In this document: one piece after another, positions 58,389-64,000 of the stretch
How the letters are laid out: every line of letters begins with the position of its first letter
Numbering within the stretch: the first letter of the stretch is position 1
DNA from: Limanda limanda
Lineage: Eukaryota > Chordata > Actinopteri > Pleuronectiformes > Pleuronectidae
Direction: 5' to 3'
Assembly: GCF_963576545.1 (NCBI RefSeq)
Contig: NC_083649.1
Span: 7,039,406-7,103,405 of the forward strand
Length of the DNA: 64,000 bases
Notes under the pieces: model-generated
Databases searched by the model: none
Told to the model about the DNA's origin: nothing
What the model saw: the letters and a program-made list of their open reading frames with translations, nothing else
Made by a program: the position numbers and the translations under genes

Positions 58389-61300
58389 ATCACAGTGCCC
58401 GGCAGAGGGACACAACCCTTCACCATCTTTGGATTGGAGGTTCAGATGGAGGGAGTGCTGCTATATAAATATGCATCTCTTCCCAACTTTTCCTCTCGAG
58501 ACACGTCTCCCCCTTTATCACCGGATGCTCAGGAAGATCCAGATCTCCAAGCATCTTGCCCCCTGCTTCCCACCATGTGTGTCACCGCTGCACCACCACC
58601 TCCTCCTCCTCCTCCTCCACCTCCTCCACCACCTCTTCCTCCTCCTCCTCCACCTCCTCTTCCTCCTACTGCCCCTTCTTTTGGCTCCCGTAACGTCCAG
58701 AGACGATCCATGAAGAAGCTGAACTGGGACACCATCCCCAGCCAGCGCGTCCTGGGCAAACTGAACGTGTGGACGACGCAGCGTCCTCAGAGGGACCTGG
58801 TGCTGGACATCCGGAGCATGGAGGAGCTGTTCAGTCACGTGGACAAACGGCCGTCGCTGAGAGACTCCAGGCTCGTGGGTCAGAAGAAGTGCGATGGCAA
58901 GGAGCTCTTTCCACAGGAACCTCAGGTAACCAGGGTTTCACTGGAGTTTCCATCGAGCTGCGTTTCCATGGACGTGAAACTCAAATAAAATGTTCATGCT
59001 AGGGAAGTGATGCACACTCAAAAAGGAAGTGCTTTTTATAAGTTCCACACCTGTGATCATACCAGTGAGGAACTTCTGGAGTAAAATAGTGTTGGGAGAG
59101 TTTTTACTTCCTCTAACAACATGTGACTTGTATCAATAAGTCAATCAGACTTTATTTGTGTTGCACAAATTTCTTTACAGAATAAAGGCAATAAAAAGAA
59201 ATATCCCTCCAGCCAGATAGAGCAGAGCCAAACAGTGTATGATGAGTTCACAGAGGAGAATATTTTCTTTTATTTATTATACGTAATGATAATTGTTCTC
59301 CCTTCTCTCCTCAGGTCACAATCCTGGACTCCAAGAAGAGCATGAACATCGGGATCTTTCTGAGACATTTCAAGAGGTAACTATAGAAAAGAGAGAATGA
59401 TACCGAAAGCAAATATCTTTAAAAATGAGATTGATGAAGAGAAAGAAGACAAGACTCTGAGGAACATGTGTAGTGATCAGAGAGTCCAAAACACAAACAT
59501 GAGGTCACGACCCAGCCGGCACACGCTTTATCTCAGTGGACCATATTCAAATACATGCAAATGTTAATTAGGTGTCGTTTGAGTAGCAGTGTATGGAAGA
59601 ACACATTTATCTGAACATTTATGACTCATTTTAATAATACCTGACTGATAAGAAAACAGAGTTCTGTCCTGGTACGTGACACTGAGCTGCAAGAAGCCGG
59701 ATAGTCCACAAAGGACTTGGTAAAAACTTTTAAACCTTTCATCGGGTTAAAAGAACTTTGTAGAGTATGAGGTATTTTGGGTGTGCAGATTTTAATACCT
59801 CTTTCAGGTTGTTGTAATATACATATATTGATACTGGAGAACTGCCCCTTGGAGCCAGTTTCTGTGTGTCTAACTTATCAAGATGATGTCGCTGTCACTT
59901 TGAATACCAGCTGCTCCGTTCACTTAAATTCAAATTGTGTCTCCTTCTCTGTGGAACGTGAACTTGATGAGGTATTTAAAATCATGTGCAGGACTCTGTA
60001 GAACACCAGAGTTAATAGTTTGATGTAATGTGTGACGTGTTGATTGAATATCTCAAACATAGATCAGCACAGGCTGGACAAAATGTTAAAACGGAGATTT
60101 GAAACGTGGCATATTTCATCATTAGAACATATATATGATATTAAATACACAAACCTTTAGAAAGCTACTCTTGTTGTGCTTTATAAGGATGAAACAATCC
60201 CATTAAAAGAGAAAGTAGAACAATAGAACAGATTATAAATATCAATAAATAGGATTATGATTAAGCAGTGGTAATTAGAGCTGCTAAATTAAAGTAAATT
60301 TATTAATGTTTGGTGGTTTTTACACTTTGGGTTTGACTTTGTAAGTGCTAAATGTCTATTGGGGGCTCACTGTTCTCGTTTCCCAGCAGCCCTTGAATGC
60401 ACCACCTTGATGAATTTGTGGTCTGCATTGTAACAGCAGCACCAAATTAAAAACGGAGACCAGCAGGATTCTCTCTCTGTGGCGGATCATTTGTCTCCAG
60501 CAGCTTTTTGAGTCTTTGAATGAGATTTTCACAGTTTTTAAATAAATATAAACCAATTAAAAACCCTGGGAACTATCACGACTTAGATGCTGTTTGATGA
60601 GTTATGGCGATCATGGCGGGATTTTGGTGGCGCTGGTCTGACACTGCTCTTTATCCCCCCGGCTGCAGGCCAGTGACGGAAATGGTGCAAGACATTCGTC
60701 AAGGGAACTGGCTCAGGTTCGGATCAGGGAAACTCAAAGAGCTGTGTAAACTGCTGCCAGAGGAAAGTGAGGTAACGACCCATCCACTCTTCTCATCTTT
60801 CCTATGTGGTTATATACAGATACAGTAAATAACGTTATTGACCTGAGTTTCATATTTAACAAGAATTACAGTATTAAGAAGCTGTTTGTGATTATTTTGG
60901 AAGAATATGTGTTTATTATATTTCACATGGTCTCTACTCTAGTTTGATCACATCATTATTTATACTGTTTTCTGTGTCTTGTCCTGTTGCTGCTCAGGTG
61001 AAGCAGCTGCTGTCCTTCAGTGGGAACCTCTCTGTTCTACCTGTGGCTGATCAGTTCATGGTGCAGCTGGTCAAAGTCCCGGGGTTCGTTAATAACTCAG
61101 ACTTTTGATACATATTTGATAGTTAAAGACAAATAAAATGTGCAAAGTTAAATAATATCTGCTTTTCTTCATCTGTCACCATTAGTGGTTCCCTGCAAGA
61201 AACAAATAACGTTATTTGCATCTCCTATCTTGCACCTGTGCTATTATTGCTGTTCCAGATCTCTCTACGCTAAACTGATAAAATGACAGCAGCTAATGTT

Positions 61301-64000
61301 CGGTTTTGTTGATGTGTCTCTGCTGCAGCTACGAGGAGCTCCTGAAGATGATGGTGCTGAGGGAGGAATTCTTTCCTCTCATGGAGGAGGTGAAGAACTC
61401 TGTCGCTGTCATGACCAAAGCAGCGAATGGTAATTTGTAACACTTGTCCACCAAAAGCTGCAACAACATTTTATCTTTATATTTTCAGGCTCTTTGTCTT
61501 CATCTCTCTTTTCCCCTCTGTCCTCCTAGAGCTGCTGGACTGTGATGACCTCCACTCCGTCATCCGGCTGGTGTTGAAAGCCGGGAATTACATGAACGCT
61601 GTTGGTATTTTTCTCTCACTTTCTGGTCTTAATGTTCAGTTGCTCTCACTCAGCATTTCTTCTACTGATAAAGGACAATCCCATTAAATGTTTTTGTTCA
61701 GGGTGGTTACAGTGCCAACGCCATCGGCTTCAGGATGACGTCACTGCTCAAGCTGGCAGACACCAAGGCCAACAAGCCGGGCATGAACCTCATGCACTAT
61801 GTTGCCAAGGTGAGGACGAGTCCTGGGACGGACAGATGCTCACTGGAGACGGTATTAAAAAAGTAAAGTGTCTTTCACCCACAGCAAGCAGAGGACATCG
61901 ATGCCGAGTTGCTGACATTTCCCAGCCAGATTGAACACATCGGTTTGGCGTCGAGGTGAATAAGTCGGCTGGGATGTGCTGATTTTGAGTTGTTCGGCCG
62001 ACGCCTTGTGAACGTGTGAATATCTGTTGAACCCACAGAATCTGTAAAGACGAGTTGATCACCGACTTTGAGAGAGAGGTGAAAAAGATCAAGGAGGTGA
62101 AGCTGTACAGCAGCAGACAGCCCGGCCTGGTGCAGCAGATGGAGACATTTTTCATGGTAAAGTTTGACTTTAAAAAGCACAGACTGTGTGAATACTTCTT
62201 CTTCATACCTCTGTACACCCATTCCTATGTTGTTTATTCTCAGAGGGCTAATGTGAAGCTGGACGAGGTGGAGTCCTCGGTCCAGGAGCTCATTTCTCTG
62301 AGCAACGCTGTCGCTGAGTATTTCTGTGAAGACCCAGCGACCTTCAAACTGGAGGAGTGCTGCTCCATCTTCCACTCGTTCGGCAAACGCTTCGATACCG
62401 CCGTTCAGGTGAGGACAGGAAGTATAAGAAGTGATGCTTAAACGGAATAAACCACATCACAGGGGAGAATTGTACTCTTGATTTTTCATTTTAAGTGGGA
62501 CTTGAAAGCAACACGAGCGTTTGAGTTATTTTAAACAACCTCAGTCATCCTGAGGCCTCGGGTTGGGCAGTGATAAAGTAAAACAGTATCCTGATATTAC
62601 AAAATAGCAACGGTGTCCGTTTCATTACATATTTAAGAAATCAGCTGTACAATGTGTACATATATCTAATACATGCTTCAAGAGTATTTGTCCTACACCA
62701 CTGTCTGAGTAGTATGGTGAGGTAACAGTTTGTGAACAAATGATTTAGTCTTTAAATAAACAAGTTACAAATAACTGATCATAATCTTGCGTCCCATGAC
62801 GGCATCATGCATCTTGTGACTGTGACTCAGGAGTTGTTGATGTTTCTAATTCTGTTTCTGACGTTCAGAGAATAAAACGTCTAGCACATTTGTTGTAGCA
62901 TGAAAATAATAATGAGGATAATTTGATGTATCTTTCAAAAGAAATGCAGCTAAGAAATGAATAATAAAAACATCTAGTTAATGTAACATAAGATGGAAAA
63001 CCACACTTAAGGTATACTGCAGCCACCTACTGGCAGGAAATTGTACAGCAGCAATTTCTCTGAGTTCTACAGCTGGATATTTAATCAGCTAGTAATCCAC
63101 ACACTGGTTGGTTAGGCCCTTTGTTACATATATGTTCTCTCTGTACCTGCAGGAGAACCGAGGGCGGGAGGAGGCCGAGCAGAAGCGCAAGCGGAAGGAG
63201 AGCATGCGTCTCTCAGCCAAGCGCCGCTCCACGGTGTCGTGTCCGGCACCGGAGAGGAACCAGGAGTCCAGCCTGGAGTCGGCCTTGCACAGCCTCCTGT
63301 CCACCGTCCCCAAGGGATCAGACCGATGCAGGAGGAACATGCTGTCGCCGATCGTAGGATCCCCCTCCGGCCACATTCCTCAGCCTGGGAAAACTGATGC
63401 TTCCCCCTGTGCTACACAAGAGAGGCCGGAGAAGAAACAAGCCAAACTGCAGAAGGAGAATGAGGAAGTCACAGAGCTGGAGGACAAAGAGGAAGCTGAG
63501 AAGATGCGTGAGATAACTCGGAAGGTGCTTCACTACCAGAACAGCCGGAGCAGCCTGGACGGGGACAGAGTCTCAGGCACCCCCCCTCGCTCGGACACTC
63601 CAGCTACTCCGAGGACCCCTCACCCCAGGAACAGGAACTACTTCTTCGCCAACAATGGGAACGTGGGCTCGCCGTGGACCATCCTCAGCCCCTTGACTTG
63701 TTCCCAGAGAGACATCCCAAACCAGGACGGACCAGCACGCCCACAGAGACTGTCCCTGACGCCTGGGGAGGACGATGATGGAGTCTGGGAGAGTCAAGAA
63801 GGCGATCATCCTCCCGGTGGTGGCAGGCGGACGTCTCCATCCGGGGGGGGCTCTTCGTCCGTGCCCGAGTGCCCCCCCCAGAGAGCCGTGTCCCAGGGTC
63901 CGATCCACAGGTCGGCTTCCATGGAAGAAACCAGGCAGTCTCCACTGGCTCGCTTCCGGCTGGGCGACTTGTTCCAGAGGTCGTACTCCTCGGGGTCAAG
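58389..64000 (+). CDS. fhdc1-like: FHDC1-like formin (FH1-FH2), C terminus beyond the window
   Basis: Exons: 58,389-58,925 (ATG 58,446), 59,315-59,376, 60,669-60,771, 60,998-61,083, 61,329-61,429, 61,530-61,600, 61,702-61,809, 61,885-61,955, 62,039-62,156, 62,244-62,408 and 63,153-64,000 (still open). Phases join perfectly and give 737 residues. A poly-Pro FH1 lies at about residues 50-76 (profilin-binding). FH2 covers about 85-455: [30 protein letters not shown], the hallmark GNYMN at 296-300, and [17 protein letters not shown]. Human FHDC1 has nearly the same [16 protein letters not shown] and [16 protein letters not shown]1 sits at the very N terminus with no GTPase-binding/DID region, as in FHDC1 (INF1). 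A basic [16 protein letters not shown] stretch and a long Ser/Pro/Arg-rich tail follow. FHDC formins nucleate actin and bind microtubules and Golgi membranes. Fish have several fhdc paralogues; which one is unresolved. Confidence 0.93.
58594..58670 (+). repeat. fhdc1-like: (CCT/CCA)n trinucleotide tract encoding FH1
   Basis: About 25 proline codons, mostly CCT and CCA, broken by a few leucines (CTT). It is both the profilin-binding FH1 segment and a trinucleotide microsatellite, so its length may vary between individuals without frameshift. Confidence 0.9.
62409..63152 (+). other. fhdc1-like: Last visible fhdc intron
   Basis: GTGAGG at 62,409 to CAG at 63,150-63,152. A/T-rich with no transposon ends found; a 'cagccacctactggcagg' repeat-like motif lies near 63,020. 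Confidence 0.8.

Noticed and set aside
58194..58445. N-terminal extension of the formin frame
   Set aside because: Open by chance through the intron; the CTCCTCAG acceptor at 58,388 and the ATG at 58,446 give a more plausible start.
58518..58838. Minus-strand Gly/Arg-rich frames opposite FH1
   Set aside because: Antisense of the poly-proline microsatellite.
62055..62375. Minus-strand frame of 166 codons overlapping 61,875-62,375
   Set aside because: Antisense of two well-supported formin exons.

Overview
The window is nuclear DNA from a ray-finned (teleost) fish. It has split genes with GT-AG introns, an intronless TRIM gene of the fish-expanded type, and proteins matching vertebrate arfaptin-2 and an FHDC-family formin. 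It also has many (GT)n, (GA)n and (CT)n microsatellites and typical fish transposon debris (hAT elements, L2-like LINE pieces, tRNA-derived SINEs). No bacterial, organellar or CRISPR-like content is visible.

Layout: 1-33,700 is gene-poor. I find no convincing exon there, only interspersed repeats: three copies of one tRNA-type SINE, an L2-like fragment split by a TTAA-flanked insertion, a tandem segmental duplication at 12.3-13.4 kb, two hAT elements with exact 8-bp target duplications, a LINE 3' tail and long microsatellites. At 33.8-36.2 kb an intact single-exon RING/B-box/coiled-coil/PRY-SPRY gene lies on the minus strand, between direct copies of a (ATT)n-linked repeat. At 39.9-53.8 kb lies arfip2 on the plus strand: a CpG-rich 5' noncoding exon, seven core coding exons giving a 344-residue protein, and three further in-frame cassette-like exons. 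At 55.4-57.0 kb a deleted Ac-like hAT element separates it from an FHDC1-like formin gene on the plus strand. That formin has a 5' noncoding exon near 57.3 kb and eleven coding exons, the last still open at the window end (737 residues visible).

The arfip-fhdc neighbourhood matches the ARFIP1-FHDC1 pair on human 4q31.3. Because the arfaptin here is the ARFIP2 type, this is probably the ohnologous copy of that pair. Arfaptins act at the trans-Golgi through Arf/Arl1, and mammalian FHDC1 is a Golgi/microtubule-linked formin, so the two may share a Golgi-membrane theme; that link is inference.

The most notable structures are two unrelated hAT elements that each keep an N-terminal segment and the C-terminal dimerisation domain but have lost the catalytic core. 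Others are the cassette-like arfip2 exons, the pyrimidine microsatellites abutting arfip2 splice acceptors, and the repeat-flanked TRIM gene. I found no convincing wholly new biological system.
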